A stretch of DNA of 64,000 nt from Verrucomicrobiia bacterium (lineage in GTDB: Bacteria > Verrucomicrobiota > Verrucomicrobiia > Verrucomicrobiales > Akkermansiaceae). The DNA is taken from contig JAUIGV010000004.1 of the NCBI GenBank assembly GCA_030432565.1, positions 1 to 64,000 on the forward strand, written 5' to 3'. The notes below the pieces were generated by a model. The model did not search any database and was not told where the DNA came from. It saw only the letters and a program-made list of their open reading frames with translations. This document shows, piece by piece, positions 18,126-26,827 of this stretch. The translations under genes were made by a program, and so were the position numbers. Position 1 is the first letter of the stretch. Each line of letters opens with the position of its first letter.

Positions 18126-19040
18126 ATGAAAACACAGTTCGCCCTCGCAACAACTCTCGCCATGACCGGTGGAGCCCTCGCGCAAGATGTCTTTGCCGAT
18201 GCCATCCGCCCCATCACGGCGCCAACCGTTGCCGACCTCGCGTTGCCACGCACCCAGCTGCACGGGATCTACCTTCACCAAAACATGCCCTCCACAGTCA
18301 GCACGACTCTCGGGCAGGTCCCACTCGGCGGTGACTTTCAGGTTTACGCTCTCCAATTCGAGATTGCGCTCAATGAGAGAACTTCGATCGTTGCGACCAA
18401 AGACGGCTATATTGACTTCAACCCCTCTGCAGCAAGTCCGCTCACCTCACAGGAAGGATTCGCAGATCTGGGTCTCGGGATCAAACGCGCCCTGATCTAT
18501 GACACCGCGAATGCCTTCGTTCTCTCCGGCATCGCCACGGTGGAAATTCCCACCGGCGAGTCCGAAGTCTGGCAGGGTGAAGGCGATGGTGCCATCAACC
18601 TCAATCTCGCCGCCCTGAAACTCTGTGATAGTGGTGTGCAGTATTCCGGAAATGCCGGCCTCCACATCCCTTTCAGCGACAGTCAGTCGCTCACCGGTTC
18701 GATCAACCTTCATGCCAGCTACGAAATCACTCCGTGGTTCATTCCGTTGATTGAATTAAACTGGTTTCATGTATTCGACGAGGGCGACGGTACGAGCAAC
18801 TTTACCAACCAAGGAGGCAGTCTTGTGCCTTCCGTAGCCCAGTTTGAAGCAGGAGACCTTATCAACTGGGGATCTGCAAATGCCGATGTCAATCGTGATA
18901 TCGTCACCCTTGGCGTAGGTTTCCGGTCGAAACTGACCGAGAACGCCCGTCTAGGTGTGGCATTCGAATTCCCCCTGACCGACGAAGAGGACAATCTCAT
19001 GGATGATCGACTCACCGTTGACATGGTCTGGGTCTTCTAA
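18126..19040 (+). CDS. Putative outer-membrane beta-barrel protein
   Basis: The 304-residue protein has a signal peptide (MKTQFALATTLAMTGGALAQ), many alternating hydrophobic/polar strands and ends in VDMVWVF, a terminal Phe typical of barrel insertion. It resembles transporter-like or OmpL-type barrels, but I do not recognise a named family. It is flanked by terminators on both sides, so it is its own transcription unit inside the cco island. It might be a channel for small molecules or metals connected with oxidase assembly, but this is only a guess from location. Confidence 0.7.
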   Translation: MKTQFALATTLAMTGGALAQDVFADAIRPITAPTVADLALPRTQLHGIYLHQNMPSTVSTTLGQVPLGGDFQVYALQFEIALNERTSIVATKDGYIDFNPSAASPLTSQEGFADLGLGIKRALIYDTANAFVLSGIATVEIPTGESEVWQGEGDGAINLNLAALKLCDSGVQYSGNAGLHIPFSDSQSLTGSINLHASYEITPWFIPLIELNWFHVFDEGDGTSNFTNQGGSLVPSVAQFEAGDLINWGSANADVNRDIVTLGVGFRSKLTENARLGVAFEFPLTDEEDNLMDDRLTVDMVWVF

Positions 19041-19074
19041 AGGGACAATCGACCCCAATACGTTCCCAACTCTT

Positions 19075-19107
19075 AAAACCCCCGGCGAATTCGCCGGGGG
19101 TTTTTTT
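19075..19107 (+). terminator. Intrinsic terminator after the outer-membrane protein gene
   Basis: A GC-rich perfect palindrome centred on GAATTC (19077-19104), followed by a run of seven T at 19101-19107. The site lies 35 bases past the stop codon. Confidence 0.93.
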
Positions 19108-19185
19108 CATTTCACCGTCTGATCCCGCATAGCTTTCGACAATTCATGCGCAGCCAATGGCAGGGCAAGATGCGAGATTCCCGGC

Positions 19186-20595
19186 GTGTCCGAAAAGAAG
19201 CTCCCGAACCTCGACAGTGTTACATCAGTCAACGCAGACGGATCCCACTACGTGCTACACCCGGCCGACGTATCCGGTCGATTTATGTTGGCACGGAAGA
19301 TTTTCGCCATGCTTCTCCTGATTGTTTACGTGGCCTTGCCCTGGATTACCATCAACGGGGCACCGGCCGTCTTTCTGGATATTAGCAACCGCCAATTCCA
19401 CCTTTTTGGAATCACACTGACCCCGCAGGATCTCTGGGTTCTCTTCTTCGCCATCACTGGAGCCGGCTTTACCCTCTTCTTTCTAACCGCTCTTCTCGGT
19501 CGCCTCTGGTGCGGTTGGGCCTGCCCCTACACCGTCTTCCTTGAGCATGTTTTTCGCCGCATTGAAAGGTGGATCGATGGTGATTCAAGCGCCCGCAAAA
19601 AGCTCGACAAAGCTCCATGGCGATTCCCCAAGATCTGGCGGCGCGCGCTAAAACATTGCCTCTATGTGATTATGGCGGCCCTCCTTGCTCACGTCTTCCT
19701 TTCCTACTTTGTCTCCCTCGAACGCCTTTATGGCTTCCTCCACGAGAACCCTCTCGACCACCTGAGCTCTTTTGGTACCGTTGTATTTCTGACCGGAGCC
19801 TTTTACTTCTGCTTCGCTCATTTCCGTGAACAGTTTTGTATCATGGTCTGCCCCTATGGCCGCCTTCAGTCAGCCATGACCGATGACGACACGATCATCA
19901 TTGGCTACGATGAACTTCGAGGCGAGCCACGTGGCAAGGCCAATGATCCCAAAGCCGCCGATTGCATTGACTGCCGGCGCTGTGTGAACGTTTGCCCAAC
20001 CGGGATCGACATTCGTAATGGCCTCCAACTTGAGTGTATCGGATGCGCCGCTTGCGTGGATGCCTGTGACGACATCATGAAGAAGCTGGATCGCCCCACC
20101 GGTCTTGTCCGCTACGATTCGCTCAACGGTCTGGCTGGTAAAAAACGCCGTATCATCCGCCCCCGGATTTTCCTCTATGCATTTCTCGGATGCCTTGGCC
20201 TTGGCGCACTGACCACGGCTGCGGTCAGCAAGGCCAAACCCTATAATCTCAGCTCTTCCCGGATGGCCGGACCTCCATTCCTGGTCGACGGTTCCACCGT
20301 CCGGAACAACTATCAGGTTCACCTCGCCAATAAGCGCAATCAACCCGCGACCTTTGTAATGAGCCTCGAAAGTGCACCCGAGGGATTCGAGCTCAGCGGA
20401 GCCGGCCAAAGCTTCGACCTTCCCGCCCGGGGAGACGTCAAACGCCCCGCGATTATCATCGTCCCACATGAAAATTACACCGGCCCTTGCGAGGTCGTGA
20501 TCAAGCTGACCGGGCAACCCGGAGACGTCGAAATCACCAACACCGTCCGATTTGTGGGGCCAAATCCAGCCAGCCTTGGAAAAGGTAAGCAATAA
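19186..20595 (+). CDS. ccoG: cbb3 oxidase accessory protein CcoG (FixG/RdxA)
   Basis: The 469-residue membrane protein has several helices, a WCGWACPYTVFLEHVFRR segment, and two 4Fe-4S cluster sites in CIDCRRCVNVCP and CIGCAACVDACD. The C-terminal part is an Ig-like periplasmic domain, as in FixG. CcoG reduces copper during assembly of the CuB site of the oxidase. The start is GTG at 19186; the conserved region begins soon after it. The genes that follow are in the usual accessory order (G, H-position, then I). Confidence 0.94.
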   Translation: MSEKKLPNLDSVTSVNADGSHYVLHPADVSGRFMLARKIFAMLLLIVYVALPWITINGAPAVFLDISNRQFHLFGITLTPQDLWVLFFAITGAGFTLFFLTALLGRLWCGWACPYTVFLEHVFRRIERWIDGDSSARKKLDKAPWRFPKIWRRALKHCLYVIMAALLAHVFLSYFVSLERLYGFLHENPLDHLSSFGTVVFLTGAFYFCFAHFREQFCIMVCPYGRLQSAMTDDDTIIIGYDELRGEPRGKANDPKAADCIDCRRCVNVCPTGIDIRNGLQLECIGCAACVDACDDIMKKLDRPTGLVRYDSLNGLAGKKRRIIRPRIFLYAFLGCLGLGALTTAAVSKAKPYNLSSSRMAGPPFLVDGSTVRNNYQVHLANKRNQPATFVMSLESAPEGFELSGAGQSFDLPARGDVKRPAIIIVPHENYTGPCEVVIKLTGQPGDVEITNTVRFVGPNPASLGKGKQ

Positions 20596-20660
20596 CGGGG
20601 CATCAAATCACAGAAAATGCGCAGTCAAAACCGTCAAAACCGACCACTCTCACTCCCGAA

Positions 20661-20810
20661 ATGAAAGCATTCTTCCAACACCCCGCCACTTTGGTGACCC
20701 TTGCCTTCCTTCTCCTGATCGGCGCATGGTCGGTCATCGTGACGACCGCCGTTAAGCATCGTGCCGACTCGGTTCCCGTGCGGGTTGAAGCAACCGAAGC
20801 CAATAAGTAA
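20661..20810 (+). CDS. Very small membrane protein in the CcoH/FixH position
   Basis: A 49-residue ORF with a single helix (TLVTLAFLLLIGAWSVIVTTAV) and a basic, then acidic tail. It ends directly before the ATG of the next gene (zero spacing). In other cco clusters this slot is held by ccoH/fixH, whose product is about 150-170 residues with a FixH domain; nothing of that domain is seen here. It may be a reduced CcoH or an unrelated small subunit. The coding call rests on operon position, a sensible membrane helix and exact junction. Confidence 0.6.
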   Translation: MKAFFQHPATLVTLAFLLLIGAWSVIVTTAVKHRADSVPVRVEATEANK

Positions 20811-21533
20811 ATGGAACCGGGCCTGACCATCGCGGCAGCACTGGTGACCGGACTGGTCACCAGCGTGCATTGCGTTGCGATGTGTGGTCCGCTCGCGTGC
20901 TCCGTCGGGAAAGTCGGCAAAGGAGAAACCCGCAACATGATGGCCTATCTTGGCTATCACGGAGGAAGACTCATCGCATACTCCGGCATTGGCGCTCTTT
21001 GCGGAGCCATCGGACAACAACCCCTGCGCTGGATTTTTAATTCGCCGGCCGTCGTGCTTCCATGGATGCTCGTGATCCTTTTCCTGATCACCGCCCTTGG
21101 GCTTTGGAAAAAACTCCCCCGCCCCCGCTTTGTGGATCGCCTCGTCGCCCGGGCCCGGCTGCGTTCATTCAAGCTTTCCGCCGGTCGCGGAGCCCTCGTC
21201 ATGGGACTCGTCACTCCGCTGCTTCCCTGCGGCCCCCTTTACCTCCTTTTTGCCGCCACCCTTCTGAGCGGAAGCGCACTTCGTGGCGCAGAGTTCGCCC
21301 TTGCTTTTGGAATGGGCACCGTCCCTTTACTCTGGGTCGCCCAACAAGGTTTCTCCCGTCTCCGGGAAACCATGCCGGCCCTGCGATTTACCCAACTGCA
21401 ACGTGGACTCGCCATCGTCGCCACCATCGTCATGATCTGGCGCCTGCAAGATACCCTGCCCGACTTCAGTGCAGCCGAGCCCCCCTCTCCATCGGTTGAA
21501 GCCGAAGCTGAACTTCCGTCCTGCTGCCACTGA
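20811..21533 (+). CDS. SafE/TauE-type membrane protein (CcoH-linked, DsbD-like domain)
   Basis: The 240-residue protein has about six membrane helices, an early HCVAMCGPLACS segment and a GLVTPLLPCGPLYLLF segment, which are the paired cysteine/proline motifs of the sulfite exporter TauE/SafE-like (DsbD_2, UreH-domain) family often found in cco clusters. In these clusters the protein is thought to help copper delivery to the oxidase. The stop codon overlaps the start of the copper ATPase gene (TGATG), showing coupled translation. Confidence 0.88.
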   Translation: MEPGLTIAAALVTGLVTSVHCVAMCGPLACSVGKVGKGETRNMMAYLGYHGGRLIAYSGIGALCGAIGQQPLRWIFNSPAVVLPWMLVILFLITALGLWKKLPRPRFVDRLVARARLRSFKLSAGRGALVMGLVTPLLPCGPLYLLFAATLLSGSALRGAEFALAFGMGTVPLLWVAQQGFSRLRETMPALRFTQLQRGLAIVATIVMIWRLQDTLPDFSAAEPPSPSVEAEAELPSCCH

Positions 21534-23911
21534 TGAATGATTGCACCTGCAGACACTGCCACACACCTTTTACCCCCACTCCCCAAGAGTCGGAGTTTTG
21601 CTGCGCCGGTTGTCGTTTTGTGAATCAGCTTCTCGTCGGGGAAGGACTCGGCGACTTTTACAAATTACAGGATGGCCAGGCCGGTCGACCCGTTGGCGAA
21701 CGGCCTTTTGAAGCGCCTAAAACAGACTGGCTCACGCCCCTCGTTTCAAACCTTCCCGATGATAGAACTCAACACACTCTCAAACTTCGCGTAAGCGGCG
21801 TCACCTGTGTGGGCTGCGTCTGGCTCATCGAAAAACTTTTCCTCGCACAACCGGGCGCAATCAGAGCCAGTGTCTTTCCAGCGACCGCCGAAGCCGAATT
21901 CACCTGGGAAACAGGGACGGATGCCATCCTGAAACTCGCTGAAGAATTGCCGCGATACGGATACGTTCTAGAGGACCCCGCCAACGCCGCGCCTCCAAAG
22001 GCTGAAAGCCGGAAGGTGATTCCCCGCCTCGGACTTAGCGCCGCCTTTGCCATGAACACGATGGCATTCTCATTGCCGCGTTACCTCGGCATGAAGGATA
22101 GTTTTCCCTACGCCGGACTCTTTGATCTCATCGCCCTTTTATCCTCCACCTTCACGCTGCTCATCGGAGGCACCTACTTTTTCTCGAAGGCAATCGCCTC
22201 GTTGCGGCACCGCACGATTCACATTGATGTGCCCATCGCACTTGGGCTCGCATTTGCCTACATTGGATCCATCATCGGCTGGCTGAGCGGAGAGGCCCAC
22301 CTCATCTACTTCGATTTCGTGGCGACCTTTACCGTCCTGATGCTCGGAGGCCGATACCTTCACCTCGCCGCAGCCGAACGCGCACAAAGCCAGCTTCAGG
22401 GACAATCGGCCATCGCCAGCGATCTCGAACTCATCGATGGCTCCCGTAAATCCACCAAGGCCCTTGCTGTTGGTGATCATTTCATCGTTTCTCCGGGCCA
22501 GGCCCTTCCGGTCAGCGCCATTCTGACTGGCGATGATCACGAATTTTCCCTTGCCTGGATGACCGGGGAACCAGAACCACGCACTTTCGCCGGGGGCGCG
22601 ACCATTCCCGCAGGATCTATTCCACTGGGACATGCTAAAATCTCGTTAATCGCAACCGAAGCATACTCCGACTCTCTTGTAGCTCGTCTGACCCGCGAGG
22701 AAGACAGCGTAAGCTCCCAACCGGTTGTGCAACGTATTCTCAAATACTATCTGGTGACCATCATAATCATCGGACTCGCCACGGGAATCGGTGGTGTCAT
22801 CGCAGGTGTCCCGCCCCTCATCGCGCTACAGCGTATGATCTCGGTCTTTATTGTCTCATGTCCCTGCGCCATTGGGGTGGCCATTCCTCTGGTCGACCGT
22901 CGCGCTTCGTCCGCGTTGGCAAAAATTGGCGTCTTTGTCCAAAATCCGGCTCTCTGGCAATCATTAACCAAAATCCGCCATCTCATTTTCGATAAGACCG
23001 GAACTCTCACTTTGGAGAATCCCGAACTCATCCAATCTGATCAAATCGAGCGCTTGAACGACGAGGCAAAATCCGCCTTGCACGCGCTTACCTCCGGATC
23101 ACTTCACCCACTCTCCCGCTCTCTTTTCCAGATCATTGCTTCGCAGACTCCTCAATCGAATCCAGCCAAACCCGTCGACAAAGCCGGACTTGGAACCATC
23201 CTCAAAATCGATGGTCAAGTCTGGACCCTCGGCAAGCCCGGCTGGCTCGGCCAGGACGATTTTAAAACACTCGAGACCAGCGCACTTTCCTGCGAGCTGG
23301 CTTGCGATGGAAAACTGATCGAGACTTTTCAATTCCGCGAGACCCTCCGGCCTAGAGCCCTGCAAGCACTTTCGAACCTCTCCGAAAGTCACCAACTGCA
23401 CATTCTTTCGGGCGATCAGGAAGCCCGCGTCTCAAGCCTCGCCACCACTCTTGGCATTCCCGCCAAACAAGCGCACGCCGGTCTTTCTCCCGATGAAAAA
23501 GCGGATCTCGTGTCATCGCTCAAACCTTCGCTCTATCTTGGCGATGGCATGAATGACACCCTCGCATTCTCGGCAGCCACCCTCTCCGGAACTCCCGTCG
23601 CAGATCGCTCACTCCTCGACCGGCGATCCGACTTCCTCTTCACATGCCCTGGCCTCTCCTTCCTCCCGACCCTTTTCTCGATGGCGAAATGGCGCCGCCA
23701 CACCGTGGGTCTAATCCTTGCATTTACCATCACCTACAACCTTGTCGCCGTCACCGCCTGTGTCCTCGGTCACATGACTCCTCTTGCGGCCGCCATCCTG
23801 ATGCCGCTGAGTTCCATCGCCAGCCTCCTCATCGCGAGGAGAAAACAACAGGAGAAAAAACCGAAAGCTCTGAGCAAGGCAGCCCCGGTCGTTGTCGCTA
23901 AGACAGCTTGA
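21533..23911 (+). CDS. ccoI: Copper-exporting P-type ATPase for oxidase assembly
   Basis: The 792-residue protein begins with a cysteine-rich zinc-finger-like region (CTCRHCHTPF...CCAGC), then an HMA domain with GVTCVGC, and a P1B ATPase core. The CPC metal site is at 443-445, the phosphorylated Asp is in DKTGTLTL (D487), the HP motif lies in LHPLSRS, and GDGMNDTLAF marks the hinge. It exports copper for the CuB centre of cbb3 oxidase. The Cys-rich N-terminus is typical of CcoI/FixI. A short Lys/Ala tail follows the last helix. Confidence 0.95.
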   Translation: MNDCTCRHCHTPFTPTPQESEFCCAGCRFVNQLLVGEGLGDFYKLQDGQAGRPVGERPFEAPKTDWLTPLVSNLPDDRTQHTLKLRVSGVTCVGCVWLIEKLFLAQPGAIRASVFPATAEAEFTWETGTDAILKLAEELPRYGYVLEDPANAAPPKAESRKVIPRLGLSAAFAMNTMAFSLPRYLGMKDSFPYAGLFDLIALLSSTFTLLIGGTYFFSKAIASLRHRTIHIDVPIALGLAFAYIGSIIGWLSGEAHLIYFDFVATFTVLMLGGRYLHLAAAERAQSQLQGQSAIASDLELIDGSRKSTKALAVGDHFIVSPGQALPVSAILTGDDHEFSLAWMTGEPEPRTFAGGATIPAGSIPLGHAKISLIATEAYSDSLVARLTREEDSVSSQPVVQRILKYYLVTIIIIGLATGIGGVIAGVPPLIALQRMISVFIVSCPCAIGVAIPLVDRRASSALAKIGVFVQNPALWQSLTKIRHLIFDKTGTLTLENPELIQSDQIERLNDEAKSALHALTSGSLHPLSRSLFQIIASQTPQSNPAKPVDKAGLGTILKIDGQVWTLGKPGWLGQDDFKTLETSALSCELACDGKLIETFQFRETLRPRALQALSNLSESHQLHILSGDQEARVSSLATTLGIPAKQAHAGLSPDEKADLVSSLKPSLYLGDGMNDTLAFSAATLSGTPVADRSLLDRRSDFLFTCPGLSFLPTLFSMAKWRRHTVGLILAFTITYNLVAVTACVLGHMTPLAAAILMPLSSIASLLIARRKQQEKKPKALSKAAPVVVAKTA

Positions 23912-23918
23912 TGCAATC

Positions 23919-24389
23919 ATGACACCTTCACTTCCCGACCTCACCGACCGTGCGGGTATCAAACCTCTTGTAAATCGTTTCTACGAAATCGTCCGCAAGG
24001 ACGCGAATATAGGCTTCATTTTCGAGGAGATCGTCCAAGTCAACTGGGAGCTTAACCTCCCAAACATGTATCCCTTTTGGGAAACCGTCCTTTTTCGAAG
24101 CGGCGGATACAGGGGAGATCCCATCGCAGCTCATTCCAAATTCGTGTCGAAGACGGAAATTGGAAAAGCTCAGTTTGAACATTGGCTAAAGCTCTTCCGT
24201 GAATCGGTCGACTCTCTCTTCTCCGGCGAAAATGCCGGGCCCATCAAGAGGTGTGCCAAAGACATGGCAAACGTGATTCACGGCAAGATGAACGGAGTTC
24301 AAGATCCCCGCTTTGATCCCGCCAACCTGACACCAGAACAACGTATCCGATACGCCAAATACAAAAACCAAAAGGAGCCGGAGGCATGA
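23919..24389 (+). CDS. Truncated hemoglobin, group III type
   Basis: From ATG at 23919, 156 residues. An earlier ATG at 23911 is in another frame. The segments LVNRFYEIVRKDANIGFIF, YPFWETVLF and HSKF with FEHWLKLFRESVD match group III truncated hemoglobins, with the proximal histidine in AHSKF. A C-terminal tail (DPANLTPEQRIRYAKYKNQ) extends beyond the usual fold. Its ATGA overlap with the NnrS gene links it to nitric oxide stress. Such globins are found in cells that meet low oxygen or NO; direct activity here is not shown. Confidence 0.88.
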   Translation: MTPSLPDLTDRAGIKPLVNRFYEIVRKDANIGFIFEEIVQVNWELNLPNMYPFWETVLFRSGGYRGDPIAAHSKFVSKTEIGKAQFEHWLKLFRESVDSLFSGENAGPIKRCAKDMANVIHGKMNGVQDPRFDPANLTPEQRIRYAKYKNQKEPEA

Positions 24390-25600
24390 CCTCGGTCCCG
24401 CATCGCTGCTGCTCCGAGCCATTTCGGGTCTTCTTCCCCCTCGCGTTTTTCGCATCCATCGTTGGAGTTCTCCTTTGGCCTCTCTCGCTGGCGGGGCTGC
24501 TCAATTTCCATCCTCTTGACGCTCATGCCCGCTGGATGATCCAAGGTTTTGGAGGATGTCTCATTGTTGGCTTCGTTGGGACCGCCGGACCCAGGCTCAT
24601 GGGTTCCGAATGTTGGTCCCGCGCCGAGCTGATTTGGCATACCCTCATGGCGCTCTCCATGCTGACGGCACTCTCCTTTGCCCGGATTCTCGTGGCCGAC
24701 CTACTTGCGGGCTTCTGGCTGCTTGGAGTCACCTGCTCGATGATTGGACGTTTGATTTTTGATCGGAACGGGTTTCCCCCGCCCGGAATGGTTTTAGTAT
24801 TTTTCGGTCTGATCACCGCCATTGTTTCGAGCTTTGCGCTGGCCCTGCACGGGATTCTCGGATTCTCGTTTTTCTGGCATCAATTCTGGCGAAATCTCTA
24901 CTTTCAGGGCTTTCTCTGGCTCCCGGTCATTGGAGTCGCACCTTACCTCATCCCTCGCTTTTTTGGCCTCAAATCACTCCATTCATTCGAAGAGGGCCGC
25001 GGCGTTCCAATAGGATGGCTCAAGTATTGGATCATCTCTGTCATTTCGGGCACCCTTCTCCTGGCCTCTTTCGCGATCGAAGTTTGGCTTAATCAGAAAG
25101 CGGGCCTTTACCTCCGGGCATTCACAGTTTCCGCCCATCTCTTTGCCTTCGTCCCCGGGATACTCTCGCTCAAAAAGTGCAATGCCCTTGGACTCTCTAT
25201 TCGTTGGGTTCCCTGGTGTGCGGCAGTCGGCTGGCTGGCCATTATCTTCTTTCCGGGTCTCAGGACCGGAGTCCTTCACCTGATGTTCATCGGTGGAGCT
25301 GCTATTGTAATGTTGGCAGTCTCCACCCGGGTCATTCTGGGCCACAACGACCGGCACGACAGACTGGCCCTTCCCATGAAGTGGTATCACCTTGTTTGGT
25401 CCTTGCTTCTCCTGACCGCTGCCACCCGCTTGTCAGCGGACTTTGTCCCCAAGGTTCGCATTTCGCACCTCAGTTACGCAGCGTGCCTTTGGATCATCGT
25501 CATTGTTTTCTGGAGTGTAAAAATCCGCCGTGACCTCAAATCCCCACTCCCTAATCCATCAACCCGCGGCAACTGCCCAAAAAGGAAGCGAAAACGCTAA
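24386..25600 (+). CDS. nnrS: NnrS family membrane protein
   Basis: This 404-residue protein has about twelve hydrophobic segments. It has the NnrS markers: an early PFRVFFPLAFFASIVGVLLWP, an AHARWMIQGFGGCLIVGFVGTAGPR stretch and VSTRVILGHNDR near the end. NnrS is a heme- and copper-containing membrane protein linked to nitric oxide resistance in bacteria that denitrify or meet NO. It overlaps the globin gene by four bases. The end is rich in Lys and Arg. The overlap with a globin and the nearby cbb3 genes support a role in NO protection. Confidence 0.92.
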   Translation: MTSVPHRCCSEPFRVFFPLAFFASIVGVLLWPLSLAGLLNFHPLDAHARWMIQGFGGCLIVGFVGTAGPRLMGSECWSRAELIWHTLMALSMLTALSFARILVADLLAGFWLLGVTCSMIGRLIFDRNGFPPPGMVLVFFGLITAIVSSFALALHGILGFSFFWHQFWRNLYFQGFLWLPVIGVAPYLIPRFFGLKSLHSFEEGRGVPIGWLKYWIISVISGTLLLASFAIEVWLNQKAGLYLRAFTVSAHLFAFVPGILSLKKCNALGLSIRWVPWCAAVGWLAIIFFPGLRTGVLHLMFIGGAAIVMLAVSTRVILGHNDRHDRLALPMKWYHLVWSLLLLTAATRLSADFVPKVRISHLSYAACLWIIVIVFWSVKIRRDLKSPLPNPSTRGNCPKRKRKR

Positions 25601-25676
25601 AAACACTGCATAAACCAGCCAAAAACAGTCGTATCTCCATCTGATCGATTAATGCCGAACAATGTTCTAACGCACC

Positions 25677-25703
25677 TTGATCAACTTTGCTTTTCTGTAT
25701 AAA
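25677..25703 (+). promoter_or_regulatory. Possible promoter for the PocR/AraC regulator
   Basis: TTGATC (25677-25682) and TATAAA (25698-25703) with a 15-base spacer, shorter than the usual 17. The start codon is at 25731, so a leader of about 20 bases would result. The TTGATCAA here is also palindromic. Confidence 0.4.
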
Positions 25704-25730
25704 AAAAACCGACGTCAGACGAAACTGTTT

Positions 25731-26651
25731 ATGGCTGATCCGATTCTTCCCAATTTCGAACGAGTGGTCTTTGAGCGGCTTCGCGCATCCGAGGAGTTTA
25801 CCTCCTACGAAAATGCCTTTCGTCTCGCGACGGGTCTTCCGCTTCGTTTCATGCGAATGGACGAGGAATGGTGCCTCTTGGAGCACAGTGAAAACCAAAG
25901 CCCGTTCTGTGAAATTATCAACAAGTGCAAAACAGCTTGTAGTGAGTGCATTAATACCAACAAGCGGCTATTGGAGATGGTCGAGGTTGAAGGGCCGATG
26001 ACTTGCGGTTGTTTTTCAGGTCTCTGCGCAACGGCAGTCCCCGTGCGACTCGGCTCCACAACACTCGGTTTTCTCAAGACAGGGCAAGTATTCCGCAAAC
26101 AGCCCAAGAAAGAAGACTTCGAACGCGTCGTTTCCAAATTGATTGAAGATGGATTCGATCCAGCGAAAAGAGACCTCCTTCACCAAGCCTACTTCCAGAC
26201 CCAGACCATCGACCCAAAGCGCTACGAGAGTATGATCCTGCTCCTCGAAACCTTCGCCGACCAGCTTTCAAGGCACGCGGACAACCTTGTCATCATTCTC
26301 GATGGCAGTGAGCCGGAAGCCATTGCCAAGGCACGACGCCTCATCCACGCCAAACTGGATGAACCGATCAGCCTGGCTGAACTCGCCGCTGCCGCTGGCT
26401 TGAGTGAGAGCCATTTTTGCCGAACTTTCAAGGAGGTGACAAAACTCACCGTCACCGATTACACCACCCGGGCGCGAATTGCTGCAGCCCGAAAAGAGCT
26501 ACTCCGTCCCGCCGCCAGGGTTTCCGACATCGCCTTTCGGGTAGGTTTCCAATCCCTTTCGCAGTTCAATCGCTCTTTTGCGAAACTCGTCGGCTGCTCA
26601 CCTACAAAATTCAGGGAAACCGAACTTAATAAGGCAAAGCTCAAAGCGTAG
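25731..26651 (+). CDS. AraC-type regulator with PocR ligand-binding domain
   Basis: I chose ATG at 25731 (306 residues); the frame is open further upstream but without good starts. The N-terminal half has a PocR-type sensor domain with a cysteine cluster (CEIINKCKTACSECI... TCGCFSGLCATAVPV), and the C-terminal 100 residues are an AraC DNA-binding domain (ISLAELAAAAGLSESHFCRTFKEVTKLT and VSDIAFRVGFQSLSQFNRSF). PocR was described as a 1,2-propanediol sensor; other members are likely to bind different small molecules or metal. It may control the neighbouring cco/nnrS genes or the dehydrogenase cluster downstream; neither is shown. Confidence 0.9.
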   Translation: MADPILPNFERVVFERLRASEEFTSYENAFRLATGLPLRFMRMDEEWCLLEHSENQSPFCEIINKCKTACSECINTNKRLLEMVEVEGPMTCGCFSGLCATAVPVRLGSTTLGFLKTGQVFRKQPKKEDFERVVSKLIEDGFDPAKRDLLHQAYFQTQTIDPKRYESMILLLETFADQLSRHADNLVIILDGSEPEAIAKARRLIHAKLDEPISLAELAAAAGLSESHFCRTFKEVTKLTVTDYTTRARIAAARKELLRPAARVSDIAFRVGFQSLSQFNRSFAKLVGCSPTKFRETELNKAKLKA

Positions 26652-26720
26652 TGCTGCTTAAAATATTATAGGACGATCTTGTCCAAGAGTCCGTCAGCTT
26701 CAGATTTTGATCAGGCAGGA

Positions 26721-26769
26721 CCCTCCACGTTCATACGATATCGCCCAAACCGGGCGGGAGGGATCGTAT
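26721..26769 (+). other. Possible RNA pseudoknot between convergent genes
   Basis: Four segments pair in a crossed pattern. CCCTCC (26721-26726) pairs with GGAGGG (26757-26762), and ATACGAT (26733-26739) pairs with ATCGTAT (26763-26769), while CGCCC (26742-26746) pairs with GGGCG (26752-26756) as an inner hairpin. All pairs are perfect. A GGAC/GTCC hairpin lies at 26671-26684. The element lies downstream of the regulator gene and before the end of the convergent heme gene, and could act as a 3' structure or separate RNA. Confidence 0.4.
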
Positions 26770-26827
26770 TTAAAGATCAGGAAACGTTATCCCTGTATTC
26801 GCTCTTCCTTTCCGCTTCGGAACAGGT

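Noticed and set aside
20617-20661. ATG at 20617 as a start for the small gene in the CcoH slot
   Set aside because: That frame stops after fifteen codons; the ATG at 20661 gives the membrane helix.
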